Of a stretch of DNA of 64,000 nucleotides, positions 10,493 through 20,879 are shown piece after piece. This DNA comes from Aphrocallistes beatrix. Its lineage: Eukaryota > Porifera > Hexactinellida > Sceptrulophora > Aphrocallistidae. The DNA lies in contig OY725488.1 of assembly GCA_963281255.1 (NCBI GenBank), positions 1,725,986-1,789,985 on the forward strand. Reading direction: 5' to 3'. The translations under genes were made by a program, and so were the position numbers. Below the pieces are notes generated by a model, which had not been told where the DNA came from, did not search any database, and worked only from the letters and a program-made list of their open reading frames with translations. Every line of letters starts with the position of its first letter. Position 1 is the first letter of the stretch.

Positions 10493-10872
10493 ATACAACT
10501 AATCGGATTTCAGATTCGAAATCTGCGCACTCGAATCAGTTATTGTAGAATATTTAAAATCAATCATTAATTTTAAATGTTTTCAGATTATCAATCACTG
10601 CCGCCTTGTGCCACATATGCCGCTATTCACCACTATACATGATGGTGACGAATTACCTCTTGTGTACCGCAGGTTGATAATTTTACTTATTCAGTTGAGA
10701 ATTTATTAGAAAGCTTCAACTATTACTAATTCGAATGTGTGGATTTCGAATCTTAAATCAGACTCTTCGTATCTCTTAGAGTTTGAATACATTACTCCTC
10801 ATTAAAAGTTCCAATTTAGTACTATTTGTCTGGGAAATAATATAGTGTACAAATACTTATGTCCGGTTAGTG

Positions 10873-11400
10873 TAGAAGAATCAGTGCGCAGGGTAATAAA
10901 ATGTAGTTTTAGTGAATAATCAATTACACACTTAAATTTCTGTTTACTAAATGCTTAATGTTATATTCTTAAATTTCAAGGACCTCCATATATTTTGTTG
11001 ATTTTTTCAACCGGAAATATCAGTGAATGTTCGTTTCAAATTAAGTAGATCCATCTAGAAAAATGTCGAATCAAATTTGCAAGGCTTCAAAACAATTCTT
11101 CAGTAATCCATGCTTTTAGTATACCTCCTAAGTAGAAAAGGGAGGTGCCTTATTGCCACTCGTGCTTGTCTGAGATTGCGGAGGGGTCTGTAGTAGCAGA
11201 AAGCGTGCAAATTCGCAGGTACTATCGAACTTGCGAAGGTTTATTTGGGCTGCCGATAGACTAACAGGCCTTTGGCTAACCCATACTTATTGCAAGTGTT
11301 CTTGACCAGGGTTGCGAGAATGTTTTTATAAAACATAAACATATACTGATCATTCATATTTAGGATATTCCACTATCGAATTCTCTCTGTCTAGTTGATT
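10873..11400. other. No gene seen
   Basis: Unassigned DNA. A somewhat GC-richer patch (11140-11310) has no family resemblance in any frame and no repeat partner that I can see in this window. Confidence 0.5.
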
Positions 11401-11403
11401 AAA

Positions 11404-11760
11404 ACGGGAAAGCGGAATAAGACTGAATTATTTCAGGACTGGAGTGAGGCTGAATTGTCGAAACTGGAATAAAGCCGAATGATCAATTTGGATCTAGAGT
11501 AAGAATTGTTTATTTTGTGAAATGGGTCGATTGGAGGCATTTTTTTGGCTTGTTACTTGTTAAACCAGGGGAGACTCTAAGGGTTTTGATGGCGGAATAT
11601 TTTAAAAATTCCCCTGTTAAGGCGGTTTTTAAGTAAAATGTATTTTTAACTTGTTTATTCCAGTATTACTTACATATTTAACTCTTTAAAATTCGGCCTT
11701 ATTCCAGTGTTGGAATAATTCGGCCTTATTCAGTCAATCCATTATATACAGATTCTAGTT
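11404..11760. repeat. Inverted repeat with GGAATAAG motifs, related to 18788-19259
   Basis: The left side (11406-11490) has repeated GGAATAAGACTGAAT-like units; the right side (11690-11735) has the complement, ATTCGGCCTTATTCCAG and ATTCGGCCTTATTCAGTC. The unit resembles that of the Mutator-like MITE at 18788-19259. The outer right block ATTCGGCCTTATTCAGTC plus about 45 following bases recurs at 14909-14955. The boundaries are uncertain. Confidence 0.5.
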
Positions 11761-11921
11761 ATTCCCTTATTATTCATTTCTATAAGTCCTAAATACGTTT
11801 ATGAGAGATTGTCTAGTAAAAATGCCTTAATACACTTTGATAAACACTCAGTGATATTTTTACTGTAAATTTATAAGATTATACGTATATGTCTCAGCGA
11901 CAGTATCACTAGAGATAATTA

Positions 11922-12080
11922 CAGTCGACTTCGCTTAATAGGGTCACTGTTTAATCGGGTCAACCGCTTAATCGGGCCACTTTTGTCAGTACCGGAATAG
12001 TTTTCACACAATAGAGGTTAATACAAAATATTTTCGGTTAATAGGGTTCTCCACTTAATCGGGGCAAAATGTCAAAATGT
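11922..12080. mobile_element. pogo-type MITE fragment
   Basis: Begins with CAGTCGACTTCGCTTAATAG after a TA and contains several CGCTTAATCGGG units. It is the same family as 45213-45401, whose two ends are complete. The right end here is missing or diverged. Confidence 0.7.
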
Positions 12081-12149
12081 CCATGGCCTACTCAAGTCAG
12101 GCCTCACAGTAGAATGGGAAATTTGGACCGGAAGTTAAAAAAAGTTAAA

Positions 12150-12541
12150 GTTTATATATTTATATACCCCCCGAATCCATGCTAATATGTTCTCAGGGGG
12201 TTTACAATCTGGGTGAGGTGCTAAACCTACTGATAGTTGCTGAATGTGTGCATGCGGCGTGTCTGTATGCATATGATGGCATGTCTGTGTGCATATGATA
12301 GTGTGTTACAGAGAAAAACTCGGCTAACAGTAGGTAAGAAAGATAGCACCTGACTTAACTTTACCTTTAAACGAGATGACATCCTTAGTGCTTTCAGCTC
12401 ACTAAGGTTCTGCAAGAGTGTAGGCTCAGATTACATTATCGAAGCAATGTAATTGAGAGTAAAATGCAAATGACTAGAGCGAGGTTAGAACCCGCGACCT
12501 AAGTCTTGGTAATCAAACGCCCTAACCACCGCACCACCCAA
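12150..12541 (-). repeat. tRNA-derived SINE, full-length copy
   Basis: On the minus strand the head (12541-12475) has an RNA polymerase III A-box-like TGCGGTGGTTAGGGCG (12518-12533) and a B box GGTTCTAACCTC (12481-12492), spaced as in a tRNA. It is followed by about 320 bp of unrelated body ending in an AT-rich TATATAAATATATAAAC tail. The body matches 56294-56610 closely. The predicted tRNA fold is imperfect, so this is a retroposon, not a tRNA gene. The source tRNA could not be assigned. Confidence 0.85.
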
Positions 12542-12559
12542 GCAGATATCATGCAGAAT

Positions 12560-13070
12560 AGACCTTAATAATGTATTGCCAGCATATGTGAATATGGTGT
12601 TAAAGTATCCATATCCGTTGAAAACTTTTGATTAGTCATCATATAATTGCTGAATAGGCTATATTTATTAGGAATTTAGTGATTTTCAGACCAGTTTTAA
12701 GCACACTTCTAAGGGCTTTTAAGTAATTTTGCTCATAGACTCACGATGTGAATGGGTTGATACGAAAAAAATTGATTTTTTCATGAAATGTTCATAAATT
12801 CCAGCGTTGCTATGAAAACGCATTTTGGTCAGTAGGTCCAAATCTCAATCAATCAATTTTTTCGTATCTACCCATTCACATCCTGGTTCTTTGCGCAAAA
12901 TTACTTGATAAAAGCGCTTAGTAGTGTGCTTAAAACTGGTCTGAAAATAACTAAATTCCTCATAAATATAGCCTACTCCGCAATTATATGATGACTAATC
13001 AAAAGTTTTCAACGGAAATGGGTACTTTAACACCATATTTGTATATGCTGGTTTTACATTCTTAAGGTCT
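12560..13070. repeat. Foldback MITE
   Basis: The left arm (from GACCTTAATAATGTATTGCC) and the right arm (to CATTCTTAAGGTC) are inverted copies over most of the 510 bp, including TTTTGATTAGTCATCATATA and its complement, with the loop around 12800. A half-length relative occurs at 36303-36693. No protein is encoded. Confidence 0.8.
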
Positions 13071-13234
13071 GCTTCATCGTAACTTGATAACCATCGTAAC
13101 TTGATAACCATCATAGCTTGATAATTAGCATGGATGCACAACTTCTATCGTAACTTGATAACCCTGAGTTACTTGAATAGGAGTAATAAGTTGAATTGGG
13201 ATTCGACCGAGCACCCTTGAAGTGTTAATTTGAC

Positions 13235-14743
13235 AACCAACTTCCGATTTGAATAAATTCGATGTTATTGGAAAGAAGAGGAACACGTTTATGAAAATGT
13301 ATTAAATTTTAAAAAAAATGCCTTTTAGGCTAGTTAAACCGAGCACAGCCTCAACAATATTGTTAGTAGTTCATCTAAAAATTCCAATTCAAGACTTTGT
13401 ACCCATATTTCTGAATAACAGGCGTTTATGCAGTTTAAATTTCATAGGAAAATGCCAAATTTCTTGGGAGCTATAGGTTAGTAGAGTTGGCGCTCAGTTA
13501 GTTCGGACGTATACCCCACTTGCAAGTTACCAGAGTGAGCATGCTTTAAGCATTGATATTTAATCAATTGAAGATGTAGCTTAGTTGGATGTATTATTAA
13601 TTGATAGAGAATAGACTTACGTTTTAACAGACGTGATTTGAATCGTATAAATTCACTAGTTTCTTAGGACAACCTCATCAAAGTTTTTACTAAAATCAAC
13701 GTATTCTTTATTACCCTATATCTTATTTTAAATAATAAAAACATAGGGCTGCTAATCGATTTTTTGAAGTATTTCATTTTTAATCTATCCAAATTTGAGC
13801 ATCTTTCCCAATAGGAAATGTAATCCAGCAACACTAGACTGCATAGAGAGAATTGATTATGTAAGGATAAGACTACTGACAATGACTGTATTTCCTGCTT
13901 GAAGGTATAGTTCCAATAATGTTACTTAACATTCATACCAGAAAAATGTGTTAGTAAAAACATTATTGGAACTATACCTTCAAGCAGGAAAGACAGTCAT
14001 TGTCAGTAGTCTTATCCTTACATGATCAATTCTTTCTATACTGTCTAGTGTTGCTGGATTACATTACCTATTGGGAAAGATGCTCAAATTTGGATAGATT
14101 AAAAATGAAATACATTAGCAGCCCTGTTTTTATTATTTAAAATAAGATATAAGGTAATAAAGAATACGTTGATGGAGTACCAACCCCTAAGGCGGGAAAA
14201 AATGTCGAAAATCGACAGTAGTCAGTATTAAAAATTTCGGATTTTAGTAAAAACTTTGATGAGGTTGTCCTAAGAAACTAGTGAATTTATACGATTCAAA
14301 TCACGTCTCATAAAACATATGTCTATTCTATATCAATTAATAATACATCCAACTAAGCTACATTTTTAATTGATTGAAATATCAATACTTAAAGCATGCT
14401 CACTCTGGTAACTAGCAAAAGGGGTATACGTCCGAACTAACTGAGCGCCAACTCCACCAACCTATAGCTCCCAAGAAATTTGGAATTTTCCTATGAAATT
14501 TAAACTGCATAAACGCCTGTTATTCAGAAATATGGGACAGGATTGGCTCTTTTGAGATGAAATATCTGGTTCATTGGTTGGAATTGGAATTTTTAGATGA
14601 ACTACTAACAATATTGTTGAGGCTGTGCTCGGTTTAACTAGCCTACGTAAAAGGCATAAAAATTAAAATTTTAATACATTTTCATAAACGTCTGTTCCTC
14701 TACTTTCCAATAACATCGAATTTATTCAAATCGGAAGTAGGTT
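13235..14743. repeat. 1.5-kb palindrome with arms of about 690 and 785 bp
   Basis: The left arm 13235-13922 and the right arm 13959-14743 are inverted copies separated by a loop of about 36 bp (13923-13958). Outer ends are AACCAACTTCCGATTTG and its complement. Arm identity is high. The right arm carries an extra stretch of about 65 bases near 14176-14245 and another near 14540-14580. Open frames seen inside (such as 13664-13882 minus) are side effects of the repeat. A transcript would fold into a very long hairpin. Confidence 0.88.
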
Positions 14744-14749
14744 ATTAGG

Positions 14750-14905
14750 TTATAGCATCTCTAAATACGTCTGTCCTACTGTTATAATCGATATCGCATG
14801 AATTTCACCAAATTTGTCAATTTTTAAATTTTGATGCGTAATGATGACGTCATAACAAAGTGATGAGTCATCATTTTTTGATGGTAGTTAGATCAAATGT
14901 GAAAT
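14750..14905 (-). repeat. Helentron-like repeat body fragment
   Basis: Contains ATCGATATCGCATGAA, GATGCGTAATGATGACGTCA and TGATGAGTCATCATTTTTTG, all in the body of the repeat at 22306-22822, in reverse orientation. Both ends are missing. Confidence 0.7.
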
Positions 14906-14955
14906 ATATTCGGCCTTATTCAGTCAACCCATTATATACATATTCTAGTTATTTT

Positions 14956-15425
14956 GCATTTGTATCGAGTTGGCCGTTGTTGTGCTTAGAAGGATATAAA
15001 AACAACCTTTTTCAACAATAATACAATTCTTAATATTTCTCATTAATTTTATATCACAGTGTAGAAATTAAAATTAAGAAATTATTTTAAAAAGCCCAAA
15101 TTCGAGCGGCTGAAGTTGAAATTTGTAGGTTACCTCCAAAAACCTCACCATTACCCATTGGAGACTTTTTTTCATCCTAAAATTCCCACTTAGCTCAATA
15201 ACTTTAAATTCAAATTTTGGCAAAATTCCCAACCTCGAATCCTTGGTGGCAGGGGATTTGTTGCAAAAAATTCAATCTCATTCCTGTCAGAAAGTGAGAT
15301 TTTTGCAATTTTCAATTTTAACCCAAGCAGCGTAAAAAGAATTGGGTTGGATTTACATCCTTAATCTTTCCAGTTATTCGTTGTTTTAATTTGTTCCTTT
15401 TATTTAGATATTTATTGATTTGTAA
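14956..15425 (+). other. 5' flank of the Chk1 gene
   Basis: About 470 AT-rich bases upstream of the kinase ATG. TTTTATTTAG at about 15398-15408 could be a 3' splice site, placing a 5'-UTR intron directly upstream, but this is a weak call. No clear core promoter can be assigned. Confidence 0.35.
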
Positions 15426-16808
15426 ATGTCTAGTAAGGAACATTTCATAGAAGGATGGAATTTTATTCAGACTTTGGGAGAAGGAGCTTATGGTGAAGTG
15501 AAGTTAGCTGTAAATACAAAAGGTGAAAAGGTTGCTGTAAAAACTATAAATCTGTTTCCCTATTCCACAAAACTTGTGTCAGATCCTAATCCTGGAATAC
15601 ACGATATAGAAATGTTTATCAAAAAAGAAACTGCCATTCATAAAGCTTTGCGGTGTAAAAACATTATTCGCTTCTTTGGAATGCGGAAGGAGATTGATTT
15701 GATGCATGTTTATATATTTCTTGAATATGTTTCTGGTGGAGAATTATTTGACCGAATTGAGCCTGATATTGGAATTCCTCGACCTCAAGCACGAGATTAT
15801 TTCACACAATTAATCAACGGAATAGATTATATCCATGAAAAAGGGATAACCCATAGAGATATCAAACCTGAAAATATTTTATTTGATTCTGAAAACGTTC
15901 TAAAAATATGTGACTTCGGCTTAGCTACTATGTTTAGATTCCAAGGTAAAGAGCGTAAACTAACTAGACGTTGTGGGACAATTTCATATGTAGCTCCAGA
16001 AGTTATGGACCCTCCTTACTATGCGATTCCAGCAGAATTGTGGTCTTGTGGCATTGTTCTTTTTTGCATGTTGTTTGGGCAATTGCCATGGGATCAACCA
16101 AATCCTAGAGATCCTTACTATGACTCCTGGATAACTGGACGTGGAAGATATCAGGAAAACTCTCCATTGAATCAGATAGAGAAAGAAGAATTTTCAATAT
16201 TGCAAGGCCTTCTAGCTGTTTCACCACAAAATCGATTTACTATTGAAAATATAAGGCAACATAAGTGGTTTACTAATCAAGAAATTAACCTTAGTTCTGT
16301 TGAACCAAATCCATCGAATTTTCATGATACCGTATCTATCGTTTCAGCATGTTCACAGCCTTCCTTCGGATTCGTTTCAATACAGAGTGATGGATATTCT
16401 TTTCAGAGGGAAGCATTCTTTTCACAGCCTATTAATTTGGATGAAGTATATTTAGGTACGCAATTCGCTACTCAAACACACTCAGCTGATCAAAATTATG
16501 ACTCCTTAACTAAGCGTCTGACTCGTATTTTCTTTCAGGCAAATATGAAATCTACCATTAATTCATTACTAAAATTACTCTCTAAACTTGGACTAGCTGC
16601 AAAGCAGAATGCAGACCACTCGAATGCATGCATTCGAGTCTATGCGATTGATTCTAAAGCTCAGCCACTCCAATTCAATTTATTAGTTTATTGCTTTGAA
16701 GAAGCAACGACAATGGTTGAATTCAGAAGAACCAGAGGAGATGCATTAGAATTTAAAAGAAAATTTAAATTGATTGAACATGCCCTTAAAAGCACCATGT
16801 CCACTTAA
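15426..16808 (+). CDS. CHEK1: Checkpoint kinase 1 (Chk1), intronless, intact
   Basis: Serine/threonine kinase that stops the cell cycle after replication stress, normally activated by ATR and acting in the nucleus. The 460-residue frame is close to the 476 of human CHK1. The kinase domain (residues about 10-283) has the glycine loop GEGAYGEV (18-25), VAVK (Lys39), Glu68, HRDIKPEN (143-150), DFG (163-165) and PEVM after VA (189-194). A linker holds ATR-type SQ/TQ sites at Ser310, Ser333, Thr345 and Thr349; FSQP (332-335) matches a conserved linker motif. The C-terminal KA1 region (about 363-455) has LTKRLTRIFF and GDALEFKRKF, as in Chk1. No stop, frameshift or intron breaks it. An intronless copy may be a retrogene or the normal gene of this species. 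Confidence 0.95.
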   Translation: MSSKEHFIEGWNFIQTLGEGAYGEVKLAVNTKGEKVAVKTINLFPYSTKLVSDPNPGIHDIEMFIKKETAIHKALRCKNIIRFFGMRKEIDLMHVYIFLEYVSGGELFDRIEPDIGIPRPQARDYFTQLINGIDYIHEKGITHRDIKPENILFDSENVLKICDFGLATMFRFQGKERKLTRRCGTISYVAPEVMDPPYYAIPAELWSCGIVLFCMLFGQLPWDQPNPRDPYYDSWITGRGRYQENSPLNQIEKEEFSILQGLLAVSPQNRFTIENIRQHKWFTNQEINLSSVEPNPSNFHDTVSIVSACSQPSFGFVSIQSDGYSFQREAFFSQPINLDEVYLGTQFATQTHSADQNYDSLTKRLTRIFFQANMKSTINSLLKLLSKLGLAAKQNADHSNACIRVYAIDSKAQPLQFNLLVYCFEEATTMVEFRRTRGDALEFKRKFKLIEHALKSTMST

Positions 16809-17015
16809 CACCCTAATATAATTTACTGGTACATTGTAACCAAATTATTCATTACGAGTAGCTATGATTACCAAAACATTACTCTTCTTTTTTAATCATT
16901 ATATCGAAAAAAAGGGATGAAAGTGTGCTTCCAAATTATTGTGAGAAGACACATATAAAATGTTCTGTGGTTGAATCACTGTATGCCGATTAGAGAATTT
17001 TTTGCCACTCATCAT

Positions 17016-17021
17016 AATAAA
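17016..17021 (+). terminator. AATAAA polyadenylation signal for Chk1
   Basis: A canonical AATAAA lies about 208 bases after the Chk1 stop codon. It is the first one downstream and a plausible 3' end signal. No long genomic A-tract or flanking duplication typical of a recent retrocopy is seen around it. Confidence 0.55.
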
Positions 17022-17339
17022 ATTAGAAAATATTGTAGAGTCATTGATACTAAACATTTATCAATCTTATGTCACTTCTATCTCTTCTTATTCTTGAGAT
17101 AATAGCTATCGAATATTTTAGAAAATGATGACGCGACATAAATTTTGGGTTAGTATGTGTCTACGATAAGTCAGAACGGATTGAAATTTGAATAGGGCTC
17201 TGACCGATGTGATCCCCTCCTCTGACCTGATGTGACCCTATTATGCGGAGTCGACTGATATAAAAATACAATACCATCATATCCTTCACAAAAATTATGT
17301 TAATTGAGTATAGATATACATATATCCTTACTACATTTT

Positions 17340-17640
17340 TATTCCACGATAGTCCGAGATTTTCTTTTCCCTAGGTGACAACAATAGCTGTATATCCATA
17401 TTTGAGCGTCTAAGGTTTAAAAATTCTTCTGGGGGCAAAGCCCCCCAGAACCCCCCCGTACCGTCGCTCGCTCTTGCCCCCCCAGGTTTTATATTAGTTA
17501 CCAAAACAACAACGCGCCTATGTGCAGGGGGTGCAGCTGCACCCCTCTGGCCCCACCCATGACTCGGGAGTAGAGAATTTTTGACAATGAATGAAACATA
17601 TACTTTATCCATGGTCCATATGGGGTTCTACCATAGTAAA
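17340..17640. repeat. GC-rich unclassified repeat patch
   Basis: A GC-rich island in AT-rich DNA with the inverted pair GGGGGCAAAGCCCCCC and runs of C. CAACGCGCCTATG at about 17511-17523 looks like the end of the CATAGGCG MITE group, but a matching left end and duplication were not found, so it may be truncated. Confidence 0.4.
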
Positions 17641-17749
17641 TTGTGTCGCGTGCCATCAAATTGTGTCATGTTCCACAATTTGGTGGCGGTGGTTATCAGG
17701 TTACGATGAAACCGATTGAACCACAAGGCCATTTGAGTAAGCGAAACAA

Positions 17750-18012
17750 AATCTCAGAATACTACGATATATCTCAAAATACCACGCAACAGTACTCACA
17801 GATTGAAGCACAATACACTATTTAGAGCAGGGAAAACATACAAGTATCACTACTCAAATGGAAAGTCATTGTCTAAATTAGAACTATTTAAATTATCGCA
17901 TCATGATCACAGGATTGGTGTTACCTCAGAATACCACGCAAGATGAATATCCATGGTTAATTTGACTAGTGCCTCAAAATACCACGGTGCCTCAGAATAC
18001 CACGCAACAGTA
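17750..18012. repeat. Dispersed CCTCAGAATACCACG motif cluster
   Basis: Five copies of a 15- to 25-base motif (YCTCARAATACCACG, often followed by CAACAGTACT) occur at about 17753, 17772, 17930, 17971 and 17988. The cluster ends just upstream of a Gypsy gag start at 18088, so it may belong to that element's LTR or leader. No second LTR was found to test this. Confidence 0.5.
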
Positions 18013-18087
18013 CTACCAATTATTATCTACCAGTAATATATTCTCGTAGGGATCTATCACATAATACTAAATTAGTGTCTTTTCTAA

Positions 18088-18787
18088 ATGGCAGCACCGT
18101 TAAACATCTCAATCCCACCTTTGATCGAAGGGCAACGAATTGAAGGCTGGCAGCCATTGTTCTTAGCAGCAACCAATGCTCTAGTAGCGAATGTAAATGA
18201 GAAAGTAGCGATCCAGATATTGCCCTCCTTCGTCTGCCGTAACGATTATGATCAGTCTACAATTCTACAGGCTATCAAGGAAACAACGCTTGAAGAGGCA
18301 TTCACTTTGTTGTGCACCAGCCTTGATCCTCCCATCGACGGTATTTCGAAAGATGCAATGGGCCAGGGGCGTTCGAGTGGAAGTTTTTAAAAAATCTGTT
18401 CAAGCTAAACGAGCCGGGTACACGATTCGGGCTGCATGCATACCTCTAGTGGGGGAACTACCTCAGGAAGTCCAATCGGTACCTAAAGTTGGATCAAAGG
18501 TAAGGAAGAATGAAAGGAAAAAGATGTGAGGGAGTTCGTCACTTTGGTGTAAACGACCCTACTTCAGAAAGGTATAAACTGGATCATGGAACACCTGTAG
18601 ACAGAATGGTGCAGGACGAAGCGAATTTTGAAGATAAGGTCTTCTTTGCCCAGCCTTCCAGGATGAGATTGTCGAACATGCTGAGGAACAGAGGAAGGAT
18701 CAAGTAATTTCCCAGGCTTGCAAGGAATTGATGGATACTGGAGAGGTACTAACCGGACAACTTGATCGGGTGACGACACGTTTAAAC
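18088..18787 (+). pseudogene. Gypsy element 2, gag remnant and following debris
   Basis: The ATG at 18088 begins about 100 codons that align with the gag N-termini of elements 1 and 3 (PPLIEGQRIEGWQPLF). A frameshift near 18350 ends it, and later pieces are unrecognisable. The region stops at a Mutator-like insertion at 18788. The element is clearly dead. Confidence 0.75.
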
Positions 18788-19259
18788 GGGGAATCGGAAT
18801 AATACCTAAATTTGGAGTAGGAGTGAGACCTAAAATTGAAGTACGAATAAGACCAAACCATTCGAAGTAGGAATAAGACTTAAAATTGGAGGGAGAGCGA
18901 AAGTGAGCATTTTGGAGTGTGATATGTATAAGAACTTAGTGAAATGGAGCATTTTAGATTTGAAATAGTGTCCAATTGAGTGTGAAAGTGGCATTTTTAT
19001 TCGTGAGTGGGGTACTGTCCTGAATTTTAGGTCTTATTCCTAATTAGCACGTTTTAGGACTTATTCCTACTTGGCAGGTTTTAGGTCTTATTCCTACTTC
19101 GAAAATATTTAGGTTTTATTCCAACTTTGCACGTTTTAGGTCTTATTCCTACTTGGCAGGTTTTAGGTCTTATTCCTACTTCGATAATATTTCAGGTCTT
19201 ATTCCTACTTCGATAATATTTTAGGTCTTATTCCTACTTCAAATAAGGTCTTATTCTGG
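18788..19259. mobile_element. Mutator-like MITE with tandem-repeat termini
   Basis: 472 bp inside Gypsy element 2. The flanks are direct copies of CGACACGTTTAAAC (18774-18787) and CGACTCGTTTAAAC (19260-19273), 13 of 14 matching and including a perfect 9-mer CGTTTAAAC. The termini are inverted and built from units like GAAGTAGGAATAAGACCTAA; the right side has about seven copies of TTTTAGGTCTTATTCCTACT. A duplication of 9 bp or more and long TIRs point to the Mutator superfamily, inferred without a transposase. Confidence 0.7.
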
Positions 19260-19273
19260 CGACTCGTTTAAAC

Positions 19274-19905
19274 ATCCAAAAATGGATACTATATTTCGAT
19301 GAACGCCTGGTAGTACCAAGGAGCGCTCAAGACGCAATGCTTTCCGAAGTCATGCTGCAGCTTTGGTCAGGCCAGAACCCTGTTATTACTTAGACACAGT
19401 TTATTCTGGGTTGGCATCTCGCGCGATGCTAATAGCTTTGTGGTAGAGGGTGCCTCACGTGCATGCGAGCCAAACCGTCTAACGTATCGAGACAGACGTT
19501 AGAGCAGTTCGATATCTCAGGCATCGGCCCATGAGACTTGGTAGCATTGGACATAGCCACGCTGCCGTGGTCGGACGAGCAGTACATATACTTTCTCTGT
19601 ATCGTAGATGTCTTTACGCGATATAGAAGCAGTCCCTTTAAGGGACCAAAAGGTAGTTTCACTGGTGAGGGAATTCGAGAGCCATGGATCTATCGTGGTC
19701 ACGGTGTAACCGAAGGGGGGATTCTCACCGATCAAGCACCTAATGTAGATGGCAATGAGATGCGAGAAGTTCGGCATCGAAAAAGGACACACATCTCCCT
19801 ACCATCCGCAAGCAGACGGGCTCGCTGAGAGGAGATTAGACTTATAAAGCAGGTAGCAAGGTGCCTTACTCTCGATAGGGGAAGATCTTGGACATAAGCC
19901 TGGTG
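19274..19905 (+). pseudogene. Gypsy element 2, integrase remnant
   Basis: Pieces in several frames: DERLVVPRSAQ before the zinc finger region, then VALDIATLPWSDEQYIYFLC at 19538 with the first catalytic Asp, LTDQAPNVDGNEMREV near 19730 with the second, and HASRRAR-type sequence where the third would sit. Multiple shifts and stops. RT and RNase H are missing, so a large deletion separates it from the gag part. Confidence 0.75.
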
Positions 19906-19929
19906 CTGGGCCTCCATCAAGAGTGTCGA

Positions 19930-20868
19930 GGGAAGTAAAAATTATTATTTTGTCAAATCTCTCGGGAAAATCCGCAACTCGACTAGAAAAATCGCCATCA
20001 AATTGAAGAGAAAGGGTCACAATATCTCTAAATCGACACTTCATCGCTATTTGAAGGTGAATTTAGGCGCAAATGCTTATAAAAGACCGAAAATTCCTAA
20101 ATTAAGTGAGAAACAGATACAAAACCGTCTTAACTTTTGTATTGAAAGACAAAATTGGGACTTGGAGGAATGGAAGCGAGTCCTATGGAGTGATGAATCG
20201 CCATTTGAATTGTTTCACTCAACTTCAGCCCAGAATGACAGAGTTTGGTCAACTGACAGCTCCGGAATATCACCTCGCGAAAAAGTTAAAAATCCCCCTA
20301 AAGTGATGATCTGGGCGGTTATGAGCTATCGTGCTCTCTCAGAGTTACATTTCGTTCCGCCTAAACAGACAGTAACTTCTCAGTACTATACAGAAGAGGT
20401 ATTGGAGAAATCCTATAGTACTGCGGTGAGTCGTTCTAGGAATACAGGGGATACTTTGACCAGGAAGTTATACCAGACATGTCTCGAGCAATTTTCATGC
20501 AAGACGGTGCTCCTGCACCACCGCAAATCGGACACAGGAATGGTGCAGGAACAACATGTCTGGTTTCTGGGCCAAAGGAATATGGCCTGGCAACTCGCTG
20601 GATTTAAATCCGATAGAAAATCTGTGGAGTATTTTGCAGGATAAGTCCTCAACGAATCTCCAACAGTTATCGGCGATTCTCAAAGTTGCCTGGGCTAATA
20701 TCAATCCCTCGATCCTGGAGAATTTAGTGGCTGGTATGCCAGCTCGTATTGCTAAATGCATACAATTGAATGGAGGATATATTGGTAAATAATGGTTAAG
20801 ATCTGATACATTTAACCTATAATAAGACAACATAGAAACATACGACAATAATTATGGGACACCCTGTA
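19930..20868 (+). mobile_element. DD37E Tc1-like element, 5'-truncated
   Basis: The right end is ATTATGGGACACCCTG at 20853-20866 followed by TA. The left terminal repeat is missing; the element joins Gypsy 2 debris at about 19920. It encodes a broken transposase. Confidence 0.75.
19935..20792 (+). pseudogene. DD37E Tc1-like transposase, frameshifted
   Basis: The HTH region (FVKSLGKIRNSTRKIAIKLK) starts near 19950, upstream of the first usable ATG at 20003. First catalytic Asp: VLWSDESPFELF (near 20190). The second, QDGAPA, lies in the +1 frame near 20500. After a further shift near 20530 the third appears in SLDLNPIENLW near 20600. If the frames are aligned to the relative at 30519-31580, the second-to-third spacing is 37, so this is DD37E rather than the common DD34E. 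Two or more indels make it inactive. Confidence 0.8.
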
Positions 20869-20879
20869 TATCATTACGA

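Larger units (their letters stand above)
5624..10872. mobile_element. Tc1-type MITE split by a Gypsy element
   Basis: Ends are CACTACCCGGACAAAAGTAT at 5624 and its near complement finishing at 10872, each beside TA. Subtracting the Gypsy element leaves about 470 bp, close to the 476-bp relative at 62604-63079, which shares the ends and the inner block GATTTCAGATTCG. The TIR resembles Tc1-like termini. It is non-autonomous. Confidence 0.8.

Noticed and set aside
12475..12541. Possible functional tRNA gene
   Set aside because: The A and B boxes are good but the stems are imperfect and the sequence continues into a repeated body; it is a SINE head.
13664..13882. 72-codon open frame
   Set aside because: It lies inside a palindrome arm and has no family resemblance.
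17331..17612. 93-codon minus-strand frame
   Set aside because: It is low-complexity translation of a GC-rich repeat patch with no conserved motif.
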